From positions 1,240,001-1,304,000 of the forward strand of contig NZ_VFOZ01000001.1 of NCBI RefSeq assembly GCF_006716425.1: DNA of 64,000 nt. The letters run 5' to 3'. The notes under the pieces are model-generated. The model ran no database searches and was not told the DNA's origin. It saw nothing but the letters and a program-made list of their open reading frames with translations. The translations under genes were made by a program, and so were the position numbers. Below are positions 27,074 through 37,265 of this stretch, piece after piece (position 1 is the stretch's first letter; each line of letters starts with the position of its first letter). Source of the DNA: Actinoallomurus bryophytorum (GTDB lineage: Bacteria > Actinomycetota > Actinomycetes > Streptosporangiales > Streptosporangiaceae).

Positions 27074-27649
27074 ATGGGGGATGAGTTCCGGATCGTCATC
27101 GTCTGCACGGCCAACATCTGCCGCTCGCCGATGGCCGAGGCGATGATCCGGCAGGCCCTGCGCGCGTACGGGCCCGGCGCCGCCTCCATCACCGTCGAGA
27201 GCGCCGGTGTGTACGGGCACGAGGGCAGCCCGATCGCTCCGGGGTCGGCCGCGGCGCTGAACGCCCTGGGCATCGAGGACGACGGCCACCGCGGCCGGCG
27301 GCTGACCCCCGCGATCGTCGGCGCCGCCGACCTCGTGCTCACCATGGAGGAGGGGCACCGCGACGCGATCCTGGCGGGCAGCCCCGAGGCACGCGACAAG
27401 ACGTTCGCGCTGCGGGAGTTCGCGCGGCTGGCCGGAGGCGAGGCGCCGCCCGCGGACGCCGGCGTCGCCGCCCGCGCCCGCGCGCTCGTGGCCGCCGCAG
27501 GCCGGCGGCGGACCGTCCTGCCCTGGGCGGGCGTGGACGACGTGCCGGATCCGTACGGCGGCCCGGATGAGGGCTACCACGCCTGTGCGGCACTCCTCCT
27601 CGGTGAGGTCGGCACGCTGCTGCGGCCGCTCCTCACGCCTCGTTCCTGA
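27074..27649 (+). CDS. Low-molecular-weight protein-tyrosine phosphatase family
   Basis: The protein has 191 residues. The P-loop CTANICRSP near the N-terminus matches C-X5-R-S, and DPYGG near the C-terminus carries the general acid aspartate. It would remove phosphate from tyrosine or arginine. The ATG at 27074 is chosen because the family begins close to the P-loop; a start at 27065 is possible. Its 3' end overlaps that of the convergent ABC gene by 17 bases. Confidence 0.88.
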   Translation: MGDEFRIVIVCTANICRSPMAEAMIRQALRAYGPGAASITVESAGVYGHEGSPIAPGSAAALNALGIEDDGHRGRRLTPAIVGAADLVLTMEEGHRDAILAGSPEARDKTFALREFARLAGGEAPPADAGVAARARALVAAAGRRRTVLPWAGVDDVPDPYGGPDEGYHACAALLLGEVGTLLRPLLTPRS

Positions 27650-29462
27650 CCGCGCTCTTCTCCGCGGGCACCCCGTGCCAGGACCGCCAGAGCGCGGCGT
27701 ACGAGCCGTCCTCGGCGATGAGCTCGTCGTGGCCGCCCAGCTCGGCGATCCGGCCGTCCTCGACCACCGCGACCCGGTCCGCGTCGTGCGCCGTGTGCAG
27801 GCGGTGCGCGATCGCGACGACCGTACGCCCGTCGAGCACGGCGGACAGCGTGCGTTCGAGGTGCCGCGCCGCGCGCGGGTCGAGCAGCGACGTCGCCTCG
27901 TCCAGGACGAGCGTGTGCGGGTCGGCGAGGACCAGCCGCGCCAGGGCGAGCTGCTGGGCCTGGGCCGGCGACAGCTCCACGCCCCCGGTGCCGACCTGGG
28001 TGTCCAGGCCGTCCGGCAGCTCCCTGACCCAGTCCGCCTCGACCGCGCTCAGGGCCGTCTCCACCTCGGCGGATGAGGCGTCCGGGCTGGCCATCACCAG
28101 GTTGTCGCGGACCGTGCCCTTGAACACGTGGTGCTCCTGGGTGACGAGTGCGACGTGCCCGCGCAGCTCCTCCAGCGGCAGGTCCGCCAGCGGTACGCCG
28201 CCGAGCGCCAGCGTGCCGGTGCGCGGCCGGAGGATCCCGGCGATCAGGCGGCCCAGCGTCGACTTGCCCGCGCCGCTCGGGCCGACCATGGCGAGCCGCT
28301 CCCCCGGCCGCAGCCGCAGATCCACGCCGTGCAGCACGTCGTGGCCCTCGCGGTAGGCGTACCGCACGTCGTCGAGGGTGATCCGCTCGTCCGCGGGCCG
28401 CCCGGCGGCGAGCGCGGGTTCCGCGCGCACCGCCGAGATGCCCAGCAGCCGCGACAGCGACGCTCCGCCGACCTGGAGCTCGTCGATCCACGACAGCAGC
28501 CGGTCGAGGGGGTCGATGAGCTGCTGGACGTACAGCGTCGCCGCCGTGACCTGCGCCAGCGAGGCGAGGCCGTGGGCGTAGAGCAGGCCGCCCGCCAGCA
28601 GCGTCGCCACCACCGGAAGGACGTAACCGATCTCGACCATCGGGAACCACCGGGTCCGCAGGCTGAGCGTGTAACGCTCGGCCGCCCAGGCACCGGCGAT
28701 GTCGGCGTCCGTACGGGCGACGCGGCGGCGCTCCAGCCGCAGCGCCTCGACCGTACGCGCGCCCTCGACCGTCTCGGTGAGCCCGGCGGTGACCGAGCCC
28801 CACGCGGCGTTCTCCCAGAGATAGCCGTCGCGGGCCCGCCGCAGGTACCACTTGGTGCCGAACCACAGCAGCGGCACCCCGATCAGGCAGGGCAGCGCGG
28901 TCAGCGGCCCGACGAGGACCAGCGCGCCGATCGCGAACACCCCGGTCACGATGGCGATCAGTGTCTCCGGCACCGCGTGCCGCACGCTACGGGACAGGAT
29001 GTCGACGTCACGGGAGGTGCGGGTGACCAGGTCGCCGGTCCCGGCACGCTCCACGGTGGACAGCGGGAGCTCCAGGACGCGGTCGACGAACTCCTCGCGC
29101 AGCCGGGCGAGGACCTTCTCCCCCAGCCGCGCCGAGGCGTACACCGCGAACCGCAGCAGCACCCCCTGCGCGACGACGAAGACCGCGATGGCGATCGCGA
29201 TCCGGTCGACGGTCCAGGGGGAGGACCCACCGCGCACGTCCTCGACGAGGTCGCCGAGCAGGCGCGGAGCGGCCAGCCCCGCGACGGCGGAGAGCCCGTG
29301 CAGGCCCAGCGCGAGGCCGAGCTGACGTGGGTAGGCGAGCGTCAGCCGCCGCGCGTACGCCCGCACCTGGGCGGCCGTCGCGACGGGCAGAATGTGCTCC
29401 TGCGGATCCGGTGGCCGCCCGGCGGCACGCTCACCGGACGGCTCCTCGCGGATGTCGGTCAT
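27633..29462 (-). CDS. ABC exporter half with functional Walker motifs (heterodimer subunit)
   Basis: The protein has 609 residues: six-helix transmembrane domain (about 40-330) fused to an ATPase domain. Walker A is GPSGAGKST, the Q-loop VTQEHH, Walker B TLVLDEATS and the switch histidine IAHRL, all intact. The signature is LSPAQAQQL instead of LSGGQ. Its partner, encoded upstream with a 4-base overlap, has the opposite defects, so the two must form one working ATP site together. It is an exporter; the substrate is unknown. Confidence 0.9.
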   Translation of the reverse strand: MTDIREEPSGERAAGRPPDPQEHILPVATAAQVRAYARRLTLAYPRQLGLALGLHGLSAVAGLAAPRLLGDLVEDVRGGSSPWTVDRIAIAIAVFVVAQGVLLRFAVYASARLGEKVLARLREEFVDRVLELPLSTVERAGTGDLVTRTSRDVDILSRSVRHAVPETLIAIVTGVFAIGALVLVGPLTALPCLIGVPLLWFGTKWYLRRARDGYLWENAAWGSVTAGLTETVEGARTVEALRLERRRVARTDADIAGAWAAERYTLSLRTRWFPMVEIGYVLPVVATLLAGGLLYAHGLASLAQVTAATLYVQQLIDPLDRLLSWIDELQVGGASLSRLLGISAVRAEPALAAGRPADERITLDDVRYAYREGHDVLHGVDLRLRPGERLAMVGPSGAGKSTLGRLIAGILRPRTGTLALGGVPLADLPLEELRGHVALVTQEHHVFKGTVRDNLVMASPDASSAEVETALSAVEADWVRELPDGLDTQVGTGGVELSPAQAQQLALARLVLADPHTLVLDEATSLLDPRAARHLERTLSAVLDGRTVVAIAHRLHTAHDADRVAVVEDGRIAELGGHDELIAEDGSYAALWRSWHGVPAEKSAVRNEA

Positions 29463-31150
29463 CCCTCGTCCTCTCTTGTCACGGTCGCGGCGTAGCGGGG
29501 GGCGGTGGCGAGGAGCTCGCGGTGTGAGCCCGCCGCGCTGACCCGGCCCGACTCCACGAACGCCACCTCATCGGCCCAGTCGAGGACGAGCGGGCTGGTC
29601 GTGCAGACGACCGTCGTACGCCCGCTGCGGATGCCGGCCAGCCGTCCCGCGATACGAGCCTCGGTGTGGGCGTCCACCGCGGAGGTGGGTTCGACCAGGA
29701 TGAGCACCTCCGGGTCGGCGACGAGGGCGCGGGCGAGCTTGAGCCGCTGCTGCTGGCCGCCGGAGAACTCCCGGCCGCCCTCGGCGATCTCGGCCGCCAG
29801 GCCGTCGGGGAGTTCCTCGACGATGTCGGTGGCACACGCCGCGTACAGCGCGTCCTCGGGGTCGGCCGTACCGAGCTCGGTCCGGAGCGGCCCGGAGAAC
29901 AGCCGCGCGCCGGGATCGGCGACCAGGACGGCCTCGCGTACGGCGGGCAGCGTCAGGTCGCGCAGCGGCACACCGCCCCAGGTGACCACTCCGTCGCTGA
30001 ACCGGCCGAGCCGGTCGGCGATCGCCTGGGCGTCCTCCGGTGAGGCCGCCGCGACGGCGGTCAGCCGTCCCTGGCGCACGGTCAGCCCGGACGCCTCGTC
30101 GACCAGGTCACCGGAGGCCCTCGTGGCCGTGCCCTCGTCGGCCAGCTCCGGCTCGGTGTTCAGGATGCGGATCACGCGGCGTGCGGCGACATGGGCCTTG
30201 ATGATCCGGTCGGCGGCCTCGGTGAGGGTCCGCATCGGCTCCACCAGGAACACCGAGTATCCGTAGAAGGACACGAGCTGGCCGATCGTGATCTGGCCCG
30301 ACAGGGCGAACCTCGCGCCGATCCAGGTGACCAGGGCCACCAGCAGGCCCGGCAGCACGACCTGCGCTCCCTCCAGGAGCGACTCGGCGTGCGCGACCCG
30401 CACCCCGGCGGCGCGCACCGCCTGCGACTCCTCGCGGTAGCGGCCGGCGAAGACCTGCTCGCCACCGATGCCGCGCAGGACGCGCAGGCCGGAGACGATG
30501 TCGGTGGACCTGCTCGTCAGCTCGCCCTGCAGGTCCCGCTGGTGCCGCTGGCTGTGGTGCAGCGGCCGGAGCATCGGGGCGACGATGGCGGCCATCAACG
30601 GGACGCCGATCAGGACGATCAGGCCGAGGGGCAGCGAGGTGAACAGCAGGATCGCGCCGACCAGGATGATCGCCACGATCGCGCCGGTGCCGCGCGCCGT
30701 GATCTCCATCGCGCCGCCGATGTGGGAGACGTCCGCGATGCCGACGCTGACCACCTCACCGGTGGCCAGGCGCTTGGGCAGCGTCGCGCCGAGGCGTACG
30801 GCGTGACGGCTCGTCACCTGGACCGTGCGGAACGCCCCGCCCAGCCAGTTGGTGACCGCGAACCGGTGCCGCATGACGCCCGCGACGGCCTGGACCAGGC
30901 CGAGCAGCAACAGCACGCCGGACCAGGCGAGCAGCGCGTCGGTGTTCTTCGGAGTGACGCCCTCGTCGATGGCCCGGCCGATCGTCGCCGGCATCAGCGC
31001 CTGCGTGACCATCCACAGGACGCCCCAGGCGGCGCCGCCCACCATCGAGGCGGTCTGGGCACGGGCCGCCCACAGCAGATAGCGCGCCGGCGATCGGCGA
31101 TCGGGCGTGCCGGGGTCGGGTACTGGCAAAGAGCGCATGGCGAATCCCAT
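29459..31150 (-). CDS. ABC exporter half with degenerate ATP site (heterodimer subunit)
   Basis: The protein has 563 residues: six-helix domain then an ATPase domain. Walker A is lost (AVAAASPEDAQAI where GxxGxGKST is expected), the Q-loop glutamine is alanine (LVADP), the Walker B aspartate is valine (LILVEPTSAVD) and the switch histidine is missing. The signature FSGGQQQRLKLARAL is intact. It therefore cannot hydrolyse ATP alone but completes the partner's site. A start at 31138 is also possible; neither has a clear ribosome binding site. Confidence 0.88.
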   Translation of the reverse strand: MGFAMRSLPVPDPGTPDRRSPARYLLWAARAQTASMVGGAAWGVLWMVTQALMPATIGRAIDEGVTPKNTDALLAWSGVLLLLGLVQAVAGVMRHRFAVTNWLGGAFRTVQVTSRHAVRLGATLPKRLATGEVVSVGIADVSHIGGAMEITARGTGAIVAIILVGAILLFTSLPLGLIVLIGVPLMAAIVAPMLRPLHHSQRHQRDLQGELTSRSTDIVSGLRVLRGIGGEQVFAGRYREESQAVRAAGVRVAHAESLLEGAQVVLPGLLVALVTWIGARFALSGQITIGQLVSFYGYSVFLVEPMRTLTEAADRIIKAHVAARRVIRILNTEPELADEGTATRASGDLVDEASGLTVRQGRLTAVAAASPEDAQAIADRLGRFSDGVVTWGGVPLRDLTLPAVREAVLVADPGARLFSGPLRTELGTADPEDALYAACATDIVEELPDGLAAEIAEGGREFSGGQQQRLKLARALVADPEVLILVEPTSAVDAHTEARIAGRLAGIRSGRTTVVCTTSPLVLDWADEVAFVESGRVSAAGSHRELLATAPRYAATVTREDEG

Positions 31151-31214
31151 GACCGGGAAGGAGTGGGCCTCCCGACGTTACCCATGGGCTTTGATCAGCC
31201 GCGAACCCTTTTTC

Positions 31215-32207
31215 TCAGGAGCGGGCCGCCTCGGTGGCGAAGTGGCACGCGCTCGGGTGCGGTGAGCCGCTGCCGGTACGCGGCTCCAGCGCGGGCTCCT
31301 CGCGGGCGCAGAGATCCTCGGCCTTCCAGCAGCGTGTGCGGAACCGGCAGCCGGACGGAGGGTTCGTCGGGCTCGGCACGTCGCCCTCCAGGACGATCTG
31401 CCCGCTGGGCCGCGTGGGGTCCGGCACCGGGACGGCGGACAGCAGCGCCTGGGTGTACGGGTGCGTGGGGTGGTCGTAGATCTGCTCCTCGTCGCCGATC
31501 TCGACGATCTTGCCCAGGTACATCACCGCGACGCGGTCGGAGATGTGCCGGACGACGGCGAGGTCGTGGGCGATGAAGACGTAGGACAGCCCGAACTCCC
31601 GCTGCAGGTCGGCGAGGAGGTTCATGACCTGGGCCTGGACCGAGACGTCGAGCGCGGACACCGGTTCGTCGCAGATGATCACGTCGGGGCGCAGCGCGAG
31701 GGCGCGTGCGATGCCGATCCGCTGCCGCTGTCCGCCGGAGAACTGGTGCGGGTAGCGGTTCACGTGGTCGGGTTCGAGTCCGACGATCTCCAGCAGCTCG
31801 CGTACCCGGGTCGACCGGCCGCCCTCGGGGTCGCCGTGGATCGCGAACGGCTCGCCGACGATGTCGCCCACCGTCATCCGCGGGTTGAGCGAGGTGTATG
31901 GGTCCTGCATGACCATCTGCATGCGGCGGCGCAGCCGGCGCAGCTCCGAACGGGAGAGGGCGAAGATGTCGCGGTCCTCGAAGTGCACGCTGCCGGAGGT
32001 CGGCCGCTCCACTCCCATCAGAAGCCTGGCCAGCGTGCTCTTGCCGCAGCCCGACTCGCCGACCAGGCCGAGCGTCTCGCCTCGGCGCAGCTCGAAGGAG
32101 ACCCCGTCGACCGCCTTGACCTGCCCGACCTGGCGCTGGAAGACCACGCCCTGGGTCAGCGGGAAGTGCTTGGTCACCGCCTGGACGGAAAGGATCTCAT
32201 CGGCCAT
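31215..32207 (-). CDS. dppF: Oligo/dipeptide ABC importer ATPase (OppF/DppF)
   Basis: The protein has 330 residues. Walker [10 protein letters not shown], signature [15 protein letters not shown], Walker [13 protein letters not shown], switch IAHDLAVV, and the C-terminal oligopeptide-transporter tail with the CRFRTRC cysteine cluster. It powers peptide uptake as the second ATPase of the complex. The ATG at 32207 has GGAGG six bases upstream and lies inside the end of dppD. Confidence 0.92.
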   Translation of the reverse strand: MADEILSVQAVTKHFPLTQGVVFQRQVGQVKAVDGVSFELRRGETLGLVGESGCGKSTLARLLMGVERPTSGSVHFEDRDIFALSRSELRRLRRRMQMVMQDPYTSLNPRMTVGDIVGEPFAIHGDPEGGRSTRVRELLEIVGLEPDHVNRYPHQFSGGQRQRIGIARALALRPDVIICDEPVSALDVSVQAQVMNLLADLQREFGLSYVFIAHDLAVVRHISDRVAVMYLGKIVEIGDEEQIYDHPTHPYTQALLSAVPVPDPTRPSGQIVLEGDVPSPTNPPSGCRFRTRCWKAEDLCAREEPALEPRTGSGSPHPSACHFATEAARS

Positions 32208-33234
32208 CGGAGACCTCCTCCGCGTAATGGCACGCACTTCGGTGCGGCCCCCGTGGGGGCGCCCCGGACCGGGCTCCGGACCGGTCAGGGGCGCCCTCAC
32301 CGTCCCGTACGAGACGGAGTTCGGGAATCTCACCCGAACAGCGCTCTCTCGCACGGGGGCAACGGGGATGGAAGGGACAGCCTGCGGGAATGGCGACGAG
32401 GTTCGGCGGGGCGCCCTTGATCGGCGTCAGCTGACGGTCGCGCACGTCGATGCGCGGCACGGACGCGAGGAGGCCCTCCGCGTAGGGGTGTGCGGGCCGG
32501 GCGTACAGGTCGTTCACGTCGGCCTCCTCCACGACGCGGCCGGCGTACATCAGGGCGATGCGGTCGGCCACGCTGGCCACCACACCGAGGTCGTGGGTGA
32601 TCAGGATGAGGCCCATCGCCATCTCGCTCTGCAGCTCGGCGAGCAGCTTCATGATCTGGGCCTGCACGGTGACGTCGAGCGCCGTCGTGGGCTCGTCGGC
32701 GATCAGCACGTCCGGCTCCAGGGCGAGCGCCATCGCGATCATCACGCGCTGCCGCATGCCGCCGGAGAACTGATGGGGGAAGTCACCCGCCCGCTCGGCC
32801 GCCGACGGGATCCGCACCCGGTCCATCAGGTCGACCGCGCGCTTCCGCGCCTCCGTACGCGACACCTTGCGGTGCACGATCAGCATCTCGGCGATCTGGT
32901 CGCCGACCCGGTGCACGGGGTTCAGCGCCGACAGCGCGTCCTGGAAGATCATCGCGATCTGCGCGCCCCGGTAGGCGCGGCGCTTCTTCTCGGGCAGGCC
33001 CAGCAGCTCGGTGCCGCGGAACCGTACCGAGCCCTTCGTGATGTGGGCGGGCGGCGTGTCGAGGATGCCCATCACGGCCTGAGCGCTCACGCTCTTGCCG
33101 GACCCGGACTCCCCCAGGATGGCGAGCGTCTCGCCCTCGTGGAGCGTGTAGGAGAGCCCGTTGACCGCCGGCACGGACGCACCGCGCGAGCGGAACTCCA
33201 CGTGCAGGTCCTCGACCTCCAGGAGCGGGCTCAT
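32197..33234 (-). CDS. dppD: Oligo/dipeptide ABC importer ATPase (OppD/DppD)
   Basis: The protein has 345 residues. Walker A GESGSGKS, signature [15 protein letters not shown], Walker [13 protein letters not shown], switch ITHDLGVV, and the C-terminal CPFHPRC cluster typical of this family. The ATG at 33234 follows GAGGGG and gives the family start SPLLEVEDL; an ATG at 33261 overlapping the permease stop could add nine residues. Confidence 0.92.
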   Translation of the reverse strand: MSPLLEVEDLHVEFRSRGASVPAVNGLSYTLHEGETLAILGESGSGKSVSAQAVMGILDTPPAHITKGSVRFRGTELLGLPEKKRRAYRGAQIAMIFQDALSALNPVHRVGDQIAEMLIVHRKVSRTEARKRAVDLMDRVRIPSAAERAGDFPHQFSGGMRQRVMIAMALALEPDVLIADEPTTALDVTVQAQIMKLLAELQSEMAMGLILITHDLGVVASVADRIALMYAGRVVEEADVNDLYARPAHPYAEGLLASVPRIDVRDRQLTPIKGAPPNLVAIPAGCPFHPRCPRARERCSGEIPELRLVRDGEGAPDRSGARSGAPPRGPHRSACHYAEEVSDGR

Positions 33235-33257
33235 GATGGCGTTCCCCTCGTCGTCGC

Positions 33258-34184
33258 TCATCGCAGCTTCGGGTCCAGCGCGTCCCGTACGGCGTCGCCG
33301 AGCAGGAGGAAGCTCAGCACGGTCGCGGTCAGGAACACGGCGGGATAGATGAGCAGGTAGGGGTAGTCGGTGAAGATCTCCTGCGCCTGGCTGAGCTGCA
33401 GTCCCCACGACACCGTCGGGTACTGCAGGCCGACGCCGAGATAGTCGAGCGTGGCCTCGTAGCCGATCACCACGCCGACGTTGAGCATCGCGTAGACGAA
33501 AACGGGCGCGACGGCGTTCGGCAGGATGTGGCGGGCCATGATGCGGGCATCGCGTGCGCCGAGCATCCGCGCGGCCTGCACGTAGTCGGCGTCGCGCACC
33601 GACAGCACCTGGCCGCGCATCAGCCGCGTCATCGTCGGCCACCACAGCAGGCCGAGCACGAACGACTCGGAGAACATCCCGTGCGAGGGGAACGCGGTCA
33701 GGATGACCACCGCGCCGAGCAGCAGCGGCAGGCCGAAGAAGATGTCGGTGATCCTGGACAGCACCGCGTCGAGGATCCGTCCGTAGTAGCCGGAAAGGGA
33801 GCCCAGCACGATGGCGAGGGCGATCGCGATGCCGGTCACCAGGAAGCCGACGACGATCGGCGCGCGGGTCCCGTGCACGATCTGCGCCCAGTAGTCGCAA
33901 CCGTGGCTGTCGGTGCCGAACGGGTGGGCGCCGCCCGAGAAGGGGTTCCACGAGGCGGGCCGCAGCTTGGCCTGCCGGACGTCGCACTTGTCGTTCGCAC
34001 CGAGGCCCGTGAACAGCGACGGGAACGCCGCGAGCAGCCCCATGAAGGTCAGGATCACGACCGCGACCCAGAACGTCACCCGGCGGCACAGCTCGCGCCA
34101 GGCGTCGCTCCACAGCGACGCGGACGCGCCGTCGACCACCGCCCCGGTCTGCGCGGTGGCGGCGATCTCGGTCGTGTCACTCAT
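33258..34184 (-). CDS. dppC: Peptide ABC importer permease (DppC)
   Basis: The protein has 308 residues with six predicted helices and an N-terminal extension. The EAA-type loop is AARMLGARDARIMARHILPN, and HPFGTDSHGCDYWAQIVHG is the usual DppC segment before it. A strong AAGGAGGG precedes the ATG. Confidence 0.93.
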   Translation of the reverse strand: MSDTTEIAATAQTGAVVDGASASLWSDAWRELCRRVTFWVAVVILTFMGLLAAFPSLFTGLGANDKCDVRQAKLRPASWNPFSGGAHPFGTDSHGCDYWAQIVHGTRAPIVVGFLVTGIAIALAIVLGSLSGYYGRILDAVLSRITDIFFGLPLLLGAVVILTAFPSHGMFSESFVLGLLWWPTMTRLMRGQVLSVRDADYVQAARMLGARDARIMARHILPNAVAPVFVYAMLNVGVVIGYEATLDYLGVGLQYPTVSWGLQLSQAQEIFTDYPYLLIYPAVFLTATVLSFLLLGDAVRDALDPKLR

Positions 34185-34216
34185 GGGCCCTCCTTAGCCG
34201 GAGGGGTGACCTGCTC

Positions 34217-35143
34217 TCACTCATAGCGGATCCTCGGGTCGAGGACGCCGTACAGAACGTCCACCGCGAGGTTGGCGAACAGGTAGACGAGTACGAGAAG
34301 CGTGGCGATGCCCACGACCGTGGGCCCGTCCTTGATCTGGATGGCGGTGTAGATCTGTCCCCCGATCCCGGGCAGGTTGAAGATCCCCTCGATGACGATC
34401 GCCCCCGCCATCAGCGAGCCGAGGTCGACGCCGAGAAAGGTGATCACCGGGATGAGTGAGTTGCGCAGCGTGTGCCGGATCAGGACGCGCCGGCGGGTCA
34501 GTCCCTTGGCGACCGCCGTGCGCACGTAGTCCGCGCGGGAGTTCTCCACCAGGCTGGTCCGGGTCAGCCGCGCGATGTAGGCGAGGCTGGTCGAGCCGAG
34601 CACGATCCCGGGCAGCAGATAGCTGTACGGCCAGCCGTCGTCGATCCCGGCGGTCGGGAACCACCCGAGCTTCAGGCCGAACAGCAGCTGCGCGGAGTAG
34701 GCCAGCACGAAGACCGGGATCGCGATGATGAGCGTCGTGCCGCTCAGCACCACGGTGTCGGCGATGCCGCCCTTGCGGCGCCCGGCCCAGACGCCGAGGG
34801 CGATGCCGATGACCAGCTCGAAGATCCACGCCGTGACGGCGAGCCGGGCGGTGACCGCCCAGTCCGCCTTCATCACGTCGGACACGGGCTGGCCGGTGAG
34901 GGTCTCCCCGAAGTCTCCGTGCACCAGGCCCCACAGGTACTGCCCGTACTGGACGATCAGCGGCTGGTCCAGGTGGTAGTGGTGGCGCAGGGCCTCGTAC
35001 ACCGAGGGCGGCATCGGCTTGTCGCCGCCCAGGACCCGGATCGGGTCACCGGGCAGCGCGAACACCGCGAGGTAGATCAGCAGAGTGGTGCCGATCAGGA
35101 CCGGCACCATCTGCAGCAGGCGCCGTACGACGTAGCGCCACAC
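34217..35143 (-). CDS. dppB: Peptide ABC importer permease (DppB)
   Basis: The protein has 308 residues with six helices. It starts WRYVVRRLLQMVPVLIGTT, contains ALPGDPIRVLGG and the EAA loop TAVAKGLTRRRVLIRHTLRN. The GTG start comes one base after the binding-protein stop, so translation is coupled. Confidence 0.93.
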   Translation of the reverse strand: MWRYVVRRLLQMVPVLIGTTLLIYLAVFALPGDPIRVLGGDKPMPPSVYEALRHHYHLDQPLIVQYGQYLWGLVHGDFGETLTGQPVSDVMKADWAVTARLAVTAWIFELVIGIALGVWAGRRKGGIADTVVLSGTTLIIAIPVFVLAYSAQLLFGLKLGWFPTAGIDDGWPYSYLLPGIVLGSTSLAYIARLTRTSLVENSRADYVRTAVAKGLTRRRVLIRHTLRNSLIPVITFLGVDLGSLMAGAIVIEGIFNLPGIGGQIYTAIQIKDGPTVVGIATLLVLVYLFANLAVDVLYGVLDPRIRYE

Positions 35144-35144
35144 G

Positions 35145-36728
35145 CTACTTGACCGTCACCTGGTCAAGGTGAACGAGCGTGGTCACGTACGGGTCGACGT
35201 GCACGTCGCCGATGTGGCTGGAGCGACCGGCCTGGTCCTGCCAGTTCCACAGCGGAGTGGTCGGCAGGTCCTTCAGCACCAGGTCCTCGGCCTGCTGGTA
35301 GTACTGCTGGGCTTCCTGCGGGGTCTTGGCGGCGTTGGCCTTCATGATCAGAGCTTCGCACGCCGTGCCGTCGTACCCGCTGCGGCTCGGCTTGCTGCAG
35401 CGCGGCGTCAGGTAGTCCTCCGGGCTCGGGTAGTCCATCGTCCAGTTGCTGCGGTACGGCCCGGTGCCCTTGTGGTCGACCAGCTTGCTGATGTAGTCCG
35501 ACGCCTGGACCTTGTCGAAGGTGATGTCCTTGATGCCGAGGTTCTGCTTGAGCTGGTTGGCGACGTCGGTCATCCACTGCTCGTACGTCGGGTCGGCGTT
35601 GGAGAACATCAGGTGCAGCGTGCCCTTGTAGCCGCCGGCCTGGTCGTAGAGCTGCTTGGCCGCCTGGGGGTTGTAGGTGCACGTGTCGCCGCACGCGTTG
35701 GCGCGGTAGCCGGGCACGATCGGCGCGAGCAGGGAGCCGCTCGGCTTGAAGGTCCCGTTGTAGACCGCATTCACGATGGCCTGCCGGTCGATCGCCATGG
35801 AGATCGCCTTGCGCAGGTCCGGGTTCTTGAAGGCCGGGTCGTAGAGCGGGAACTCCAGGAAGTCCATGGTGCCGCTCGGCACGCTCAGGAAGCGGTCGCC
35901 GAGGAGACGCTTGGCCTCGGGCACCTTGGCCGCCGGGATCTGGGTGTCGAAGTCGACGTTGCCGGCCCGCAGGTCGGTGTACGCGGCGTCGCGGCTGGCG
36001 TAGGTCTTGAAGATCACGCCCGCGGACTTGGCCGGGCGGGGACCCTTGTAGCCGTCGTACCTCTTGGTCTTGATCTGGCGGTTGTGCTCCCAGGAGCCGT
36101 CCATCATGAACGGCCCGTTGCCGATGGGCTTCTGCTCGTACGCCTTGAGGTCGGTGAAGGCGGCCTTGGGCATCGGCGCGGTGCCGATGTAGGACAAGAT
36201 GTAGGGGAACTGGCTGAACGGCTGCTTCAGCGTCACCTGCAGGGTCTGCGGGTCGACGACCTTGAGGCCCTTGAGCGTGTGCGTCTTGGGCTTGCCGCTG
36301 TCGGGGTTGAGGTCGTCGTAGCCGTCGATCGTCGACAGGTAGTAGTTGCCGCCCCAGGCGTTCGTCGCGTCGGCCGTGGCGTTCCAGGCGTCGGCGAAGC
36401 TCTGCGCGGTCACCGGCTCGCCGTTGTGGAAGGTCAGACCCGGCTTGATCTTGATCGTCCAGACCTTCTGGTCGGTCGAGGTCACCGACTCGGCGTCCTG
36501 CGGCACCGGCTTGCCGGTCGAGTCGAGCGTCATCAGCGTGTCGAACAGCGCGGTCTCGACGCTCAGGCCGTAGGAGTCGTTCGTGTTGCCGGGGATCAGG
36601 TGTTCCGGCTCGATGTTCGCGAACGTGAAGGTCTTGGGCTTGTCGCCCGACCCGCCCCCGCCACCACCGCAGGCCGACGCCGCCAGCGCGACCGCGACGA
36701 AGCCGACCAGCATCCCCTTGACCTTCAT
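35145..36728 (-). CDS. Peptide-binding lipoprotein of the ABC importer (family 5)
   Basis: The protein has 527 residues. Signal peptide with lipobox ASAC followed by a Gly-rich spacer, then the family-5 solute-binding fold (IEPEHLIPGNTNDSYGL, GLTFHNGEPVTAQSFADAW, RKAISMAIDRQAIVNAVYNG, NWTMDYPSPEDYL). It captures peptides outside the membrane. The ATG at 36728 has GGAGG five bases upstream. It is first in the five-gene operon; a perfect 14-bp palindrome lies 32 bases upstream. Confidence 0.93.
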   Translation of the reverse strand: MKVKGMLVGFVAVALAASACGGGGGGSGDKPKTFTFANIEPEHLIPGNTNDSYGLSVETALFDTLMTLDSTGKPVPQDAESVTSTDQKVWTIKIKPGLTFHNGEPVTAQSFADAWNATADATNAWGGNYYLSTIDGYDDLNPDSGKPKTHTLKGLKVVDPQTLQVTLKQPFSQFPYILSYIGTAPMPKAAFTDLKAYEQKPIGNGPFMMDGSWEHNRQIKTKRYDGYKGPRPAKSAGVIFKTYASRDAAYTDLRAGNVDFDTQIPAAKVPEAKRLLGDRFLSVPSGTMDFLEFPLYDPAFKNPDLRKAISMAIDRQAIVNAVYNGTFKPSGSLLAPIVPGYRANACGDTCTYNPQAAKQLYDQAGGYKGTLHLMFSNADPTYEQWMTDVANQLKQNLGIKDITFDKVQASDYISKLVDHKGTGPYRSNWTMDYPSPEDYLTPRCSKPSRSGYDGTACEALIMKANAAKTPQEAQQYYQQAEDLVLKDLPTTPLWNWQDQAGRSSHIGDVHVDPYVTTLVHLDQVTVK

Positions 36729-36759
36729 CAAGCCTCCATGTGCGCCGCAGGTGGGAGTT

Positions 36760-36773
36760 ACCTTGGCCAAGGT
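36760..36773. promoter_or_regulatory. Perfect 14-bp palindrome upstream of the peptide importer operon
   Basis: accttggccaaggt reads the same on both strands and sits between the operon's first ATG and an AT-rich likely promoter around 36800-36830. Operator candidate; regulator unknown. Confidence 0.5.
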
Positions 36774-36919
36774 GCGGCAACAGGCGGAAGATCTTTGCCG
36801 AAAATGTTTCGAGATTGAAATATTCCTACCAGTGGTGGGCGGCGAACAAAAACGTACCGAAGATGTCCGTCGCGCGGGTCCCCGTTCGTCGGTCGGTTGC
36901 CGACACAAAGGAGGAAGTC

Positions 36920-37261
36920 ATGCGTTACATGCTCTTGATCTGCGGTGACGAGTCCGTGGTGCCGACCAACGAGGAGAGTGAGGACATGCGTACCTCGGCG
37001 ATCTCGTGGGTCGAGGAGATGGACGGACGCGGAGTCCGCCTCCAGGGCTCGCGGCTGCGGCCGGTGAGCGAGGCCACGACCATCCGTGTACGCGACGAGC
37101 AGGTGATGGTCTCCGACGGGCCGTTCGCGGAGACGAAGGAACAGATGGGCGGCTACGACCTGATCGAGTGCAAGGACCTCGACGAGGCGATCGAGATCGC
37201 GTCCAAGCACCCGGTCGCCCGGTTCGGCTCGGTCGAGATCCGGCCGTTCTGGGGCGAGTGA
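36920..37261 (+). CDS. YCII/DGPF-domain protein
   Basis: The protein has 113 residues: MRYMLLICGDE at the start and the DGPFAETKEQMGGYDLIEC hallmark in the middle. These ferredoxin-like proteins are often encoded beside ECF sigma factors, but none is present here. The ATG at 36920 has a strong AAGGAGGA. Function unknown. Confidence 0.85.
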   Translation: MRYMLLICGDESVVPTNEESEDMRTSAISWVEEMDGRGVRLQGSRLRPVSEATTIRVRDEQVMVSDGPFAETKEQMGGYDLIECKDLDEAIEIASKHPVARFGSVEIRPFWGE

Positions 37262-37265
37262 CGTA

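Noticed and set aside
23452-27399. One 1315-codon protein ending in the kinase
   Set aside because: The first 850 codons are antisense to the S9 peptidase gene. The kinase has its own start at 24846.
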